Below are positions 12,021-24,198 of a stretch of DNA of 64,000 nt, piece after piece (the stretch's first letter is position 1; each line of letters opens with the position of its first letter). The notes below the pieces were generated by a model. The model saw only the letters and a program-made list of their open reading frames with translations, was not told the origin of the DNA and did no database searches. Source of the stretch: Antedon mediterranea (lineage: Eukaryota > Echinodermata > Crinoidea > Comatulida > Antedonidae); the NCBI RefSeq assembly GCF_964355755.1, contig NC_092670.1, positions 32,413,795 to 32,477,794 of the forward strand, given 5' to 3'. The position numbers and the translations under genes are program-made.

Positions 12021-12500
12021 CAAGATACAAGATAACTTTATTGTCAAAATTGTTTACAATTTCGAGATATGTTTTGTACCTGAGTAGAATAAATAATACG
12101 ATGTGATAACTATATAAATAAATACAAATGATACAAGTGACTATCTTGAAAAGTTTGTGTTAAATAAATTGCATGCTATGTACATTGGTGAAAATCTGAA
12201 ACGGTTTGTGGATATTTTTTCCTGTGTTAGTCTAACCTTTCCTGATCTACTTATAATGATGTCTGAATGTAATGGGTGTGATGGGTCTTGCATAATTGTG
12301 TCAAATTTTTTAAGTATGAATATATTAAACATTTCATCTAAAGATTTCACTTCTACACCGATAACTCTGCTGGCCTTGTTTACTAATCTCTGAATTTGAC
12401 TTTTACTGTTTACATTGATATGAGAAAACCAAACAATAATACAATAAGAAATGATTGATTGAACAACAGAGGAATACAACATATGAATGAGATGAGAACT
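12021..12500 (-). pseudogene. LINE reverse-transcriptase C-terminal remnant (L2/CR1-like)
   Basis: A minus-strand frame over 12482-12141 reads LYSSVVQSIISYCIIVWF and QIQRLVNKASRVIGVEV, typical of the domain after the palm in L2/CR1/jockey-type LINEs. It ends DPSHPLHSDI followed by RFRFSPMYIACNLFN. The 3' tail on that strand is AATAAAGTTATCTTGTATCT. SDR copy 2 has no insert at the matching place upstream of its start. Confidence 0.75.
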
Positions 12501-12839
12501 AACATCATAAATTTGTATTGCTAGATTTTAAGATTTATATATATTTTTATATGGTATAGTTTATTCCATTCTGTAAGGGGCGGGTTTCCCGCTGTTGAAT
12601 GAGTTTGAATAAAATTAAAATAAAATAAATAAATTAAACCGTTTCATTTTGTATATAAAGTACATTCCCTTATTAGCCTTGGTACGGAGTTCTTTAGTGT
12701 ATCTATCTAGAGTTTATTAAAGCACGAAACGACATAAGTGATAGCGAAATAGACTATTTGTGGTTTATTCCCGGTTATTTGGAAAGATAGGAAAGATAGT
12801 CAAATACTAAAGTAGGAAAAGGGAACGAAACGACTTAAT

Positions 12840-13720
12840 AATAGAGTGAGATGTGCCACAGGTGGACTAACCCCGCCAGTCCTCCTACTACCAACAAAAG
12901 TCACAGGCCTAGGCCTAAAAATTAATACTAGCTATAGCTACATCGTCTGTCCTACAAGCTTACCAAAATATACAAATGTTTTCGTGCGATATACTGTATT
13001 ATTAAGTACATACAAACCAGGGAGTTGTAAAATTATTTTACAACTCCCTGTACAAACCTTTTATCGAACATCGATGGTAGTGTAATAAATACTGCGAATT
13101 GGCCTACAGAAAAACAAATCTTCACGCCATGCAAAGTTTAAAGTCCACACTACGTTACAATGTAAACATTACGTCACCGCGTACCTAGGCAAAATAGTAA
13201 ATATTCATAAGCAATACTTTGTCAATGGAGTTGGATGATTTTTTAAAGAATCGTACCCTCTGTTTTGACTGAATTAAACAAAAAACCAATCACCTAATAT
13301 TAGATGATTCACTTTTTCCACAACGCGCAAAGTCATCAAATGTTCAAAAACAACTTTAAGTGATAAACAAAAGGCAGTGTTGTAGGAATTTAGGTGATAA
13401 GAAAGTGAGGTACTAAAATACATTGAAATATACTTCACAAAAATACAGTCAAAATAATACTAGATACACTATGTACAGATTTAATAAACATTTTACTTAC
13501 GAAATAACATTGCGGGAAAAAATATATGAGTACGAAATTGTGACGAAAAGCTCCTAAGTTTCAAAAAGGGAGTTTTAAAATTAATTATATACAATCGTTT
13601 ATTCTCCATACAGTATGAAAGTAGACCATATACAGGGAAAAAAAAGATTTACCTCGTATTCAAGACAATTTAAGAGACAGATAAACATTGTATATTATCA
13701 GTTCTAAATAATTTTGATTT
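12840..13720. repeat. Upstream segment shared by the two SDR copies
   Basis: The sequence from GCCACAGGTGGACTAACCCC through CAAAGTTTAAAGTCCACACT and the TTTCAAAAAGGGAGTTTTAAA block recurs at 17403-18180 upstream of copy 2. This shows the tandem duplication included the 5' flank, presumably with the promoter. Confidence 0.8.
13018..13050. mobile_element. 33-bp palindromic micro-insertion with 7-bp target duplication
   Basis: CAGGGAGTTGTAAAA, a 3-nt spacer, then the exact reverse complement ending CCCTG. TACAAAC flanks both sides (13011-13017, 13051-13057). The homologous site upstream of SDR copy 2 (near 17571) has a single TACAAAC and no insert. Confidence 0.85.
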
Positions 13721-14248
13721 TTTTTAAAGATGTATTGTCCCTTAAAACAGAAAAAATGAAGGTCAAAATATTCTAAATTTAAATTGGCCATATCAAAGGA
13801 GTAATATTAAAGTTATTCACTTTAAGTCGAAAATTCGAGCCAAAAACAAGTTTACGAAATTAACAGGTAAATTAGTTTGATTACATTTCGTCTGGAAAAT
13901 CGTCACGAGCGAAAGTAAACAAATATTTCAAACCACGAGTATGCATTATGCCTGATATGCTAATTAGGATTGTTTACAACTCGTCACGGTTCAGAAGGTG
14001 TTTTCACACAGATCGCGAGGAAGTTTTATGATTATGCATACAGAGTAGCCAAACAAGCGCATCGCATTATGGAATATGTTTTGATCAAAAACTTTACTGG
14101 AAGTCAAAGTTATTTTTTGAACAAAAAAACGTCTTTATTTCAGTTAAATGATTTTTTTTTAGAATAACGTAATTATTACGTTATTAACATTATACTTTAA
14201 ACAAAATCATTTCAGCATTTCACTCATAGGCCTACAATTCTTTGTTTT
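13721..14248. other. Intergenic DNA between SDR copies
   Basis: AT-rich sequence. GATGTATTGTCCC near 13729 looks like one end of the MITE family found at 24.2 and 27.5 kb, but the other end is not recognisable. No gene is seen. Confidence 0.4.
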
Positions 14249-17201
14249 TCATAACCGAAATAAGAAATCTGTAACCACTGATGGCATATAGCTCAATGGT
14301 ATAAAATATAACTTTGCGTCATAACCAACGCTGTAACGTTTCTTTGGGTATTTTGCCGTCAACGCATGTTCCATAGAATTCACAACTTTACCCGTGTCCC
14401 TGGAAGGTAACGAATCCAAAGATTTGCTTACTCTGGCAATTCCTGAAAAAAAAATAGATAAAGATAGAGCATATCTAGTTGGCATTAGGCAGTTAGTTAT
14501 CTGTACAGTATGTGTTTTATTTGATCTGTCGTTTGTAAAAATGCTATAGAATCTCGCAATCCATTTCAAATCTTGGTCATTAACCCATTCTTTGTTCTAA
14601 AGCTCTGCCTACACTATCAAACTAGTTCGAAGAAAAAAGTGTGACATGCCCAAATATGGTAGTGATATGCCCAAATATGGTAGTGATATGCCCAAATATG
14701 CAGGTAATGATATGACATGATCATGTCCATATATGGGCACATCATCATCACATTTTATAGTGTAGACAGTGCTTTAAACATGCAACCCTGACTACATGTT
14801 CTTTTCGTATACTCGCATTATGTTTTTTTAAAGTTTGTTAGCGATGCGACATCTGCGTGATTTTAAATGGAAAGGAACACTTATATTCCCGCTCTCATAT
14901 ATTCCCTTTATCACCCATCATATTTCAATAGGCCTACAATAAATTAAACAGACCAATGACAATTTAGACTTTGGTGGTTCTTGAATGCGATTGAAAACGT
15001 TTAAAACTTACTACTTTCTAGAACTTCCTGGCCACCAAATTCTTGTCTAGTTTCTGGACTTAGCTCGGCCCACTTAGCCCTCACTGGAGCAAAAAAGCCA
15101 TCTGTGAGAGACGTCCTAAAAAAGCCTGGTTCAATTATGCAAACCGATATTCCAAATGCTTTCAACTGTACTCTTGAAAAAAAAGGGTATTAGCATTCAT
15201 TAGAAATAAATAATAAAACAATAATATTCGTAAAAAGAAAACCATTTTGCCATAGCTATCCTGTAGCAGATTCGAAGCGGTGGTACATAACAGAAATTGA
15301 GACGTAGGGCCAATTTACACGGACGAGCGGTAACGTTAAGAGGAAATCCGCGTAGCGTACCCAACGTAGAAATTGTATCTATCCTGAGCGGAAACCGCCC
15401 GTCCGCTCCGCGTTTTGTGTAAATGGTCATAAGGAATAACATAGATTACCATTACCGCTCTTCTGTGTAAACTGGCTTTTATGATAAGTCCAAGTAAGTA
15501 GGCCTACTTGACCTACCATGTTTAATGGGGTAGTTATTATAATATATCTTTATGGAATTGTGTATACAGATGCATAGTGAATTTTCTTGTAGCCTGTTAT
15601 TAGTGTTAACTGAAAGTATAAATTATCTAATTATTTTTTATTATTAATTGTTTTCAATTCCTCTAGCAATTACTTCTTTTCTGCTACTTTTTTTCAACGC
15701 CTACTCATCTTTGCCCGGAGCTCACTTTTAAGATTACCACCTTTATTGTTGTTAACAAACCTTATTTCGTCGGAAAAACACTCAACACCAAATTTAGAAA
15801 TACAGTATCCGGCCTCTGGCATAACAACCCTGCCGCAGATACTTGCTACATTCACTATTCTGCCTCTTCCCTGCTTCAACATGGGGGTAAACACCTTTGT
15901 TACGTCAATCAAGCCAAATAAGTTTACATCGAGGACCCTTTTGTATTCGTCCCTACTCCACCACTCCATAGCTCCACCATATCCAGTGATTCCTGCATTG
16001 TTTACAAGCCCCCACAAACCTGAAATATAGTTGTTTAAACTGATTATACTTTTCATAATGTGTATGAGTTTATTTTGCAAAACTTAACTAAATTAAATAG
16101 TTTATGACTATTTCAATTCATAATATTGTAGTAACAGAACTTCATTTTCAAAGTCCAAACAAAACAAGAAAATTCTTGAACATGAAATTAACCGGACTTT
16201 GTTGCGACCAACAGTGGTTTATATACAGTCTCCTATGGGGACACCCCTATATTAAGTGGACACTTTCACGTGAAACGAGGGGAAAAAGAATACTTGAACA
16301 ATACAGTCAACTCCTATTCATATCAGGGGACACCCCTATTAAGGGTTTGAGTGTGCCAAATAGTTGATTCAACCCTACCTACATTAGGGGACAATATTTG
16401 TTTTTCAAAAACAACAAAAAAGACCAAATAATCATATTCATTTATATCGTTATTAATACAAAAATTGAAATCATAAAAATTATGATACTTTCTTTGATTT
16501 AACATTTCTTCTAAATTTCGTAAATTCAGATCAATTTTTTTACGCGAAACCACTATTATAAAGGAAACAATTTGGTTTTCGGTTAGTGCCTCTTGAATAG
16601 GGGTTATAGCCTTATTAAGGGAAAAATTTGGTTTTTGGTTAGTTCACTCTGAATAGGGTACCCTTATTAAGGGCAAAATTTGGTTTTTGGTTAGTGACCC
16701 TGATTATGGATACCCTATTTAGGGGAAAATGTGTTGGATATAGAAGTTCTCTCCTTATTGGGGTACAGTATCTACTTACTGTATATTCGCGTCTGGTTTC
16801 CGGGGTTACAAGAAGGCCTACATCTTTAATTATAATTTATTGCTTTTCTTTATTTAATTTTTTATATTTAATTCAAACTTGCCTTCTGACTTTGGAATGA
16901 CCTCTCGTACTTTATTCAGTGCCTCCTGAACACTGCCATGATCTGCAACATTCATTAATATCGCTGATGACCGTTGCGATAGTGATGATCCCAGCTCATT
17001 TCTTGCCTTCTCGGTCAGACACGATGCGATCACGTGTATCCCCTTCCCATCTAATTGTATTGCCAGCTCGTTGCCAAAGCCAGAGTCGCACCCCGTTATA
17101 AGCACATACTTGTTGCTTAAGTTTGATATTTTTGGTATACGGAAAAGAAACTCAACTAACCAAATTAGTAAACATACACCAATAAAAATATACAAAATCA
17201 T
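14249..17201 (-). CDS. SDR9C-type retinol / 17-beta-hydroxysteroid dehydrogenase, copy 2
   Basis: Four exons: 17201-16883, 16019-15761, 15172-15012 and 14442-14249, giving 310 residues. The exon structure and phases match copy 1, including the GC donor of intron 1 (GAAG|GCAAGT). TGCDSGFG is at 36-43, NNAG at 113-116 and YCISK at 178-182, so all catalytic residues are present. Exons 1 and 2 are almost identical to copy 1. Exon 3 is 6 nt shorter and has the most replacements (GFFRTSLTDGFF against GFFKTAIADDGNVF), a region near the substrate loop in this family, so substrate use may differ (inference). The C-terminus ends FLFRL. Intron 3 is only about 0.57 kb and carries a MITE. The gene looks intact. 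Confidence 0.92.
14600..14774. mobile_element. MITE, AAGCTCTGTCTACACTATC family
   Basis: It begins AAGCTCTGCCTACACTATCA and ends TATAGTGTAGACAGTGCTT, with internal repeats TATGGTAGTGATATGCCCAAA. It lies in intron 3 of SDR copy 2. Relatives are at 40962-41660, about 47196-47300 and 52725-52884. Confidence 0.8.
16550..16735. repeat. About 53-bp minisatellite in SDR copy 2 intron 1
   Basis: About four units of the form TTTGGTTTTTGGTTAGT, a short spacer, then GAATAGGG and CCCTTATTAAGGG. The homologous intron of copy 1 has fewer units, so the array changed in number after duplication. Confidence 0.7.
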
Positions 17202-18640
17202 TTCTGAAAAATAAATATTAAAATCAAATTACTTTTTATTAAAAATAATAGAACGCTATATTTATTGTAATAGTAGGGCCTATAAGCTTAGTATCTAGAG
17301 TATTAAGGCACAAAATGACATAGTTAATAGTGAGATAGCCTACAGGTGACTTTAGTCCATGAGGGTAAAATAGTAGACAAAAGGAACGAAACGACCTAAT
17401 AATATAATGAAATATGCCACAGGTGTACTAACCCCGCCAGTCCTTCTACTAGCAACTAAGTCACAGGCTTAGGCCAAACAAATAATACTTCGGCTAGCTA
17501 CATCATCTGTCCTATGAACTTAACAAAATGTACAAATGTTTTCGTGCGATATACTGTATTATTAAGTACATACAAACCTTTTATTGAACATCGATGGTAG
17601 TGTAATAAATACTACGGGGAATTGGCCTCTATACTAATAAGGCTACAGAAAAACAAATCTTCACGCCATGCAAAGTTTAAAGTCCACACTACGTTACAAT
17701 GTAAACATTACGTCACCGCGTAATAGTGAATATTCATAGGCAATACTTAGCCAATGGAGTTGGGTGATTTTTTAAAGAATCGGACTCTCTTTTTTTGCGT
17801 ACTAAAACTACTAACCACTGAATTAAACAAAATTAAACATTAAATATTAGATGATTAACTTTTCCACAACGCGCAAATTCATTTAAAGTTCAAGTGATAA
17901 GAAAGTGAGATAGTTCTACTAATAATAATATAGTCCAAAATACATTGAAATATACTTCACAAAATAAAGTCAAAATAATACTAGATACACTGTGTAGAGA
18001 TTTAATAAACATTTTACTTACGAAATAACATTGCGGAAAAAAAATAGTACGAAATTGTGAAAAGCTCCTAAGTTTCAAAAAGGGAGTTTTAAAATTAATT
18101 ATATAGGCCTACAATAGTTTATTATCCATACAGTACGAAAGTAGGCCATACATTTTTTATTAGAAAAAAAAAAGATTTACCTCGTAATCAGCATGCACAA
18201 TTTAAAACAATTCCTGATATTAATGTAGACCCATAATAATATATATGTAGGCCTATACATTTGTATTACATTACTACGACTATAGTCGTAAAACCACACG
18301 TTAGCGCACTTTTTAGAAGTATTTTAGAGGGTGGGTTCAGTTATTAGGAGTAGGTCTAAGGAATTTTTTTATTTAACTCTATGAATCATCTTGTATTTTT
18401 ATTTTTGTATATTTTTGTATTGTTTTTAAGAGGGTCTTTTCATGTCAGCCACTGCTGTAATACGGTAAGCCTACATGTTGGAGCTAACCTCTGTAAAAAC
18501 AAAGTTGAATAAATAAATAAATTTGATGATTAGGGTAATTGGTAGTAGTACGACTGTAACATTAGTAGAATTTGTTTAGGCCTATTATTGAAATGTTTTA
18601 TCAACATTCTAGCTGATAATTCCCTTCGTAAGCACAATGG
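17202..18640. other. 5' flank of SDR copy 2 and intergenic DNA
   Basis: 17403-18180 is homologous to the copy 1 flank. Near 18400-18520 a LINE-like 3' end reads TGTAATACGG followed by AATAAATAAATAAAT. I see no exon. Confidence 0.5.
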
Positions 18641-18649
18641 GAGCGGAGA

Positions 18650-19105
18650 GGGGATCAGCAAAAGTGCCGGGCGCATTATATTGGAGCTGGAGCTGATACT
18701 TCTGTTCTTGACTTCAATTATGATGCAGGTGTTCTCTCCATGATTAAACGTATTCTCTCCTAAACTGACCACCCTCTTTATAATGAATACACTTTCTTCC
18801 CAAATATTCGTATCCGTCAACCTTGTAGTCGTACTAAACGGTATAACAAATCTTTTGTTCCTCAATCGATTGCTACCCCTTGCTACTTATAATAAACATG
18901 TTTCAAGATAATCTGCCTCTGATGGCGAAAACACCTGGATCATAATTTTGAAATTTTGAAATATAAATAAATTGTTATTGTATATACAAATTATTTTTAT
19001 CTTTTAAATATTGTCTGTACTTTTTTTAGATTGTTTTTAACATTGTAGATGTATTTTATTTTTATATAAATTAGACCAATAACAGATGAATTGAATTGGT
19101 ACTAA
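18650..19105 (+). pseudogene. LINE ORF2 C-terminal remnant
   Basis: The + frame reads DHPLYNEYTFFPNIRI then RTKRYNKSFVPQSIA, matching the conserved end of CR1-like LINE polyproteins. An in-frame stop lies just upstream and more follow. The 3' part is AT-rich, ending near 19105. Confidence 0.6.
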
Positions 19106-19135
19106 CGTTTTTATGAATGAAAGGGCCTAACAAAG

Positions 19136-22100
19136 TTAATCTGAGTTAGTCTCCTGCGTCATAGAAATCCTAATGGTAGAGCCAGTTGACGGTGGATTAT
19201 TGCTGCTAGGCCTACTGTTAGAGCTTGTTAAATGTAACGCGCCTTGCATATTATGTGGTGTTGGTTTGATATTGTCTTTAACTGATATTCGTTGAGATTG
19301 GGATCCAATCTCACTTCGCATAGTGTGAATTAGAGGTTTACATAATGTGCGTTCACACTGAGAATTACCACTGTCGCATTGATTTAGATTAGTATTAATA
19401 ATCGGGTTAACTAATATGTTTTCGCAGTGGGAAGTTTCGCCTTGTTTATAAGTATGAATTAGAGGTTTAACTGATATCCGTTCACACTGAGAAACACCAC
19501 TGCCGTGTCGATTTAAAGTCTGAAGACCCGGTTTGATTGGTAAGCTTTCACACTTTGAAGATCTACTATCGCCTCCTTTATTGATGAATGGTGGTTTAAT
19601 TGATATGCGTTCACACTCAGGAATACCACTGTCACCTTGATTTAGCTTAGCTTGATATGATGCTTTAGACATGCGTTCACATTGGGCTAAACCACTTTCA
19701 CTTCGAAGGCTTTGTTGTACAGGCGGAGGAGAATCTGTGTTGCTGACTGCAGCTTTTGACCAGGATAAACACCTGTTTACATGTCGCTTTTGGTCAGTTC
19801 TACTGTCATCGAATGAGGGCGACACCTTAGCTGTACTAAATCGATTGACCTTCGTCTAAAAACAATAAATTTGATTTGCGTCATAATAAAAGTCGTCACA
19901 TTAAAATACAAAAACGTATGTTTTACAAAGTAAAATAGTATTTTTTATAAATAATGTTATCAATAGTTACCATTACGATACCATTACGATAATTTAATCG
20001 AGTTGTGTACCGAAATACAGCAATCTATTACTATTTTGATAGATTTAATATACGTGTATACAAATGTATTGATTTGCGATGAATGGAACATTATATATTA
20101 TTTGGTTTAACACAAGTAGGTACATTTTATAGGCCCTTGGAAAATAAACTTAAAACCATAAGATATTGCAATACTTTGATAATACTGTAAATACGTATTA
20201 ACCACTTTTGGTCGCCACTTGAAGCGCAAATTTCTGTGAGTGTTGGTAGGCCTACTGTTAGATATAATAATAAACATATATACAAATAAACTTTATTACT
20301 GACAGTTGCTTTTAATGTTTAAATGTTGTTTCGTGTAAAAAATATTTAAAAAAAAAAACACGTGCGTCGGCCGGGAATCGAACCCGGGACAATTGCTTGG
20401 AAGGCAACTATGTTAATAACCACTACACCACCGACGCCACATAAAGTAAAAAAGCTAATATTTATACTTGTTTAAACACGTGGCAGTTTTGTTGTGACGC
20501 GTTATTCAAGACTCCCTGTAAAGTTTGTCACCAAAGAGAATTGAAGGCCGTTGTAATATTTGTTCGTTTATCAAATAAACTTCCTGTTAATTAGTTTATT
20601 TCGTTGTATTATTTTATAGGATATAATCAATTACAAAAATATGTTTGATTAGTAAATTGATAAAATATTGCGAATGAAATTCGAACTTTTTAAGCAATTA
20701 TAAAATTTAAACTTCGTTTGAACATTTTACCCTTGTGTTGTACCGAGTAGGCATAGGCCTACTAGAAGGTCTGAGGAAAAAAAAGGGTAGGCCTATCTTA
20801 GGCCTACACCTTGCAATACAGTAACTCATCAAGAGGAAAATGTACTTTATTTTATGTTCCTCTGTCCAGCTATCTCTAACACACACTAACTAACACTAAT
20901 ACAATAGATAGACAAATAGAAACATGCACGATTTAATCTATACATAATTTTACGTATTGGAAAGTTCGGTAAAGTGCGCCGCGTTACTTTTCTAGAATTT
21001 TTACTCGATGGAATAAGTTAGTTCGCTACTGATTTAACCACCTAACGTAACCCTGTTTACTAATTAAGTTGAGTTAGATAATTAGTTATTGACAATTAAA
21101 ACGAATTTAGGTACAACGATTTGCTACAAATAGGATGTTTTCCGATTTGGCACTGTCTAATCAGGGAGATGTATTTACATCTCCCTGGTCTAATGGATGC
21201 TCACCTTCAAAAATACTCGCACACAATAATACGAGGGTGCTTCGCATTTAATTGTTTTTATTAGCTAAAAACCGGTCAAACAGCATATTTTAATATAGAA
21301 ATAAACTTTATTACTGGCAATTGCTTTAATATTTAAATTTTGATCCATGTAAAAAATATTTTTTAAAAAGACGTGCGTCGGCCGGGAATCGAACCCGGGA
21401 CAATTGCTTGGAAGGCAACTATGTTAACCACTACACCACCGACGCCACATAAATGTGAAAGTAAAAAAGCTAATATTTATACTTGTTTGAATACGTGGCA
21501 GTTTTGTTGTGACGTGTTATTCAAGACTCCCTGTAAAGTTTGTCACCAAAGGAAATTGAAGGCCGTTGTAATATTTGTGTATTAGTTTATTTCGTTGTAT
21601 TATTTTATAGGATATAATCAATTACAAAAATATATTTGATTAGTAAATTGATAAAATATTGCGAATGAACTTTTTAAAGCAATTATGAAATTTAAGCTTC
21701 GTTCGAATACGTAACCCTTGTGTTGTACCGAGTAGGCCTACTAGAACTTAGAAGGTCTGAAGAAAAAAGGGTATCTTAGGCCTACATTTTGAAATACAGT
21801 AACTCATCAAGAGCAAAATGTGCTTTATTTTATGTTTCTCTGTCCAGCTATCTCTAACATTATACAGCTTAGAATACATAGACAATCAAAAACATGCACG
21901 GGCAAAATTCGGTAAATTGCGCGTTATATAAAGTTGGTTTTATTTATTTATCAATTTAATAATCAAACATATTTTTGTAATTGATTATATCCTATAAAAT
22001 ACTAAATAAACTAATTAACAGGAATTTAATTTGATAAACGAACAAATATTACAACGGCCTTCAATTCCCTTTGGTGACAAACTTTACAGGGAGTCTTGAA

Positions 22101-24112
22101 TAACACGTCACAACAAAACTGCCACGTGTTCAATTCAAACAAGTATGAATATTAGCTTTTTTACTTCCACATTTATGTGGCGTCGGTGGTGTAGTGGTTA
22201 ACATAGTTGCCTTCCAAGCAATTGTCCCGGGTTCGATTCCCGGCCGACGCACGTGTTTTTTTAAAACATATTTTTTACATGAATCAACATTAAACATGAA
22301 AGCAACTGAGTTTGGGAAGGTCTACTGTTAGATTATAAACACATAATATACAAATAAACTTTTTTACAGACAGTTGCTTCTAAACGTATTAATTATTAAT
22401 TACAAAAAATATAAACGTCGATAGTGATGTATCGTTACATGTACTTTACTATTTCAATCGACTAAAGCAGTGACTGTTTTAACTAAGCATTCAATCGCAA
22501 ATATTTTACTGTATTTAGTGGTATATTATTTATAGTCCTATAAAACATAAAAACAATATTTCGTTACTAAGTAGATAAAAATATATTTAAAAATTGTTCC
22601 TCTTTGTACCTATCTTCTTCACCATCCCTCAACCCTAATGTTATATAGGGGCCTACCAAATACAAGCAGGGTTTTTCTAAATGAGCCCAACTCAAAAATT
22701 TGGACTCATTTTGTGAAAAGTTTATCTTTCGGAAGTAATTCCCAGGGTGCTAATTTTAGTTGACTACATAAATCATCGTGTCTAATTATTCGTTTCTGTA
22801 GGCCTAAACGAGAATGTATTATAGTCCTGCGGTACGTACATTTAAAATCGCGCTGAAATTACTGTCTATTCGAGAACCATCTGTGGGCACGACGTAGATG
22901 GCAATGCGAGCGTACCATCTAGTTCAAAACAATTATTGTAAACGGAGCGGGGCATCCTCGTATTATTGTGTGCGGGTTTGTTTCAGCGTCACCAACCACA
23001 TTCGAAAAAAAAACCTTATTCGGGACAAATCATTTAACCTAAATTCGTTATCGTAAATAACTAATTATCTAACTGTTTAGTAAACAGGGTTACAATGTGG
23101 TTAAAATCAGTATCGAAAGTATGTATCAACGTTCTATACCATTGAGTAAAATTTCTAGAATTTACTCTGCTACCGAATTTTACCCGTTACGTAAATTTTA
23201 TAATTTCTACTATCATAATACTGTTTTTATACTATTTTTTTTATTTCAGCATAAAAAATGTAAGGACATTTACTTTACACAAAAATCCGTTCGCGTATAG
23301 CATTTAAATAATTCTACAGCAGTTTTCGTTTTAGGCCTACTTGAAAATTAGGCCTTCGAAATCATTCTGACCCACCTTTAGGTTAGTAGACACCGTTCGT
23401 GTACTCTGAGTCGAGCTGTTGGTAAAACTCGAAGAACTCGTGTCACTCGAAATTTGACATCTCTTTTTATTTCGCCTGCTTCTTTTTTTACGTGACGACG
23501 TTTCTTCAACTCGAACATGTTGCAAAATCTGAAACATTTGCAAAAATTCTTAGATACTCCCAATAATGTATGCAAGCTTACTTAAAATTACATTTTATAT
23601 TACTTCAAGGCCTAAGTTTTGCAAAATATAAGAAGTGTGATAAAATACACTCACCTTGTGTTCTAACACTGTATTTCGTGACTTCTGTTTACGGGGATGA
23701 ATTTTACTTCGCTCACCTCGTAGCTTGCCTGCTTTCTCTGACCTCGTGAAGTTGATACTGTTGGTCCGTGAGCGCATGCTTCCACCGCGTCGATAGCATG
23801 CGCTATCAGCGGTATCATCGCATGTCGTTACGCCGGTCGACGTGTTTGAAGAGTCACCCGTGCATATAGTGGATGAACCGAAGGAATTTCTACGGAAGTT
23901 TAGCTGCGTATATAAAAGTTTATAAATGTCAAACCCTCAAGATGAATGCAGTTTGTTTGATAACATACACAATTTTTATGAATATGAAAAATCGAAAAAT
24001 TTACCCCGATTTTGTTGTGTGAACAGAATGTTGCGGACCGAAAAGTATCGCTATGACTAAGTCGACGTCCCATAGATGAAGCCGTGGGACCACACCTCTG
24101 AGTTGACGTCAT
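19136..24112 (-). CDS. Serine-rich basic protein with repeated Cys-Glu-Arg motifs, function unknown
   Basis: Four minus-strand exons: 24112-24005, 23903-23655, 23528-23376 and 19855-19136, all joined by phase-0 introns, giving 409 residues. The start ATG has a good context (CACCATGA). No signal peptide, membrane helix or known domain is visible. Residues 37-170 are Ser/Thr/Arg/Lys-rich with a basic patch (SSRKKRSRRNKKRC) that could serve as a nuclear signal (inference). The last exon holds several degenerate repeats of about 22-25 residues around QCERISVKPLIHT, usually preceded by GDSG or a similar turn. Intron 3 (3.5 kb) houses three tRNA-Gly genes. Low-complexity composition makes homology hard to judge; the consistent phases and open exons support a real gene. 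Confidence 0.6.
20363..20437 (-). tRNA. tRNA-Gly (TCC) with a 3-nt D-arm insertion
   Basis: Acceptor stem GCGTCGG/CCGACGC, anticodon TCC within CCTTCCAAG, B box GGTTCGATTCC, followed by a T-run terminator. Compared with the two sister copies it has three extra bases in the D-arm (GGTTATTAACATAG), so its function is uncertain. Confidence 0.85.
21162..21187. mobile_element. 26-bp palindromic micro-insertion with 7-bp target duplication
   Basis: CAGGGAGATGT, a 4-nt centre, then ACATCTCCCTG. GTCTAAT flanks both sides (21155-21161, 21188-21194). The termini match the elements at 13018 and 32769, but the arms differ. Confidence 0.8.
21374..21445 (-). tRNA. tRNA-Gly (TCC)
   Basis: 72 nt, with acceptor stem GCGTCGG/CCGACGC and discriminator A, A box GTGGTGTAGTGGTTAA, anticodon TCC, B box GGTTCGATTCC and a TTTTT terminator downstream. 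It looks functional. It lies in a unit that is a direct duplicate of the 20.3 kb one. Confidence 0.95.
22180..22251 (+). tRNA. tRNA-Gly (TCC)
   Basis: Identical in sequence to the 21374-21445 copy but on the + strand. It is followed by a run of seven T (22255-22261), a typical RNA polymerase III terminator. The flanking about 250 bp are an inverted copy of the other two units. Confidence 0.95.
22270..23375. other. Intron 3 remainder of the serine-rich gene
   Basis: AT-rich intronic DNA. No RNA gene or element with recognisable ends was found beyond the tRNA units. Confidence 0.4.
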
Positions 24113-24198
24113 GGTGGTAATAGGTAGAAAGTGATTAGTACCAAGGCGATTGGTCCGTGATTCACACTAAAAGAAATGAAAATTATTTATAGTTTGAA

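Larger units (their letters stand above)
20280..22270. repeat. Duplicated tRNA-Gly units, two direct and one inverted
   Basis: Blocks at about 20280-20960 and 21290-21910 are direct duplicates, sharing TATTCAAGACTCCCTGTAAA, GGTCTGAGGAAAAAA-like and ACTCATCAAGAG segments. The block at about 21960-22262 is an inverted partial copy. All lie in the large intron of the serine-rich gene. Confidence 0.85.
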
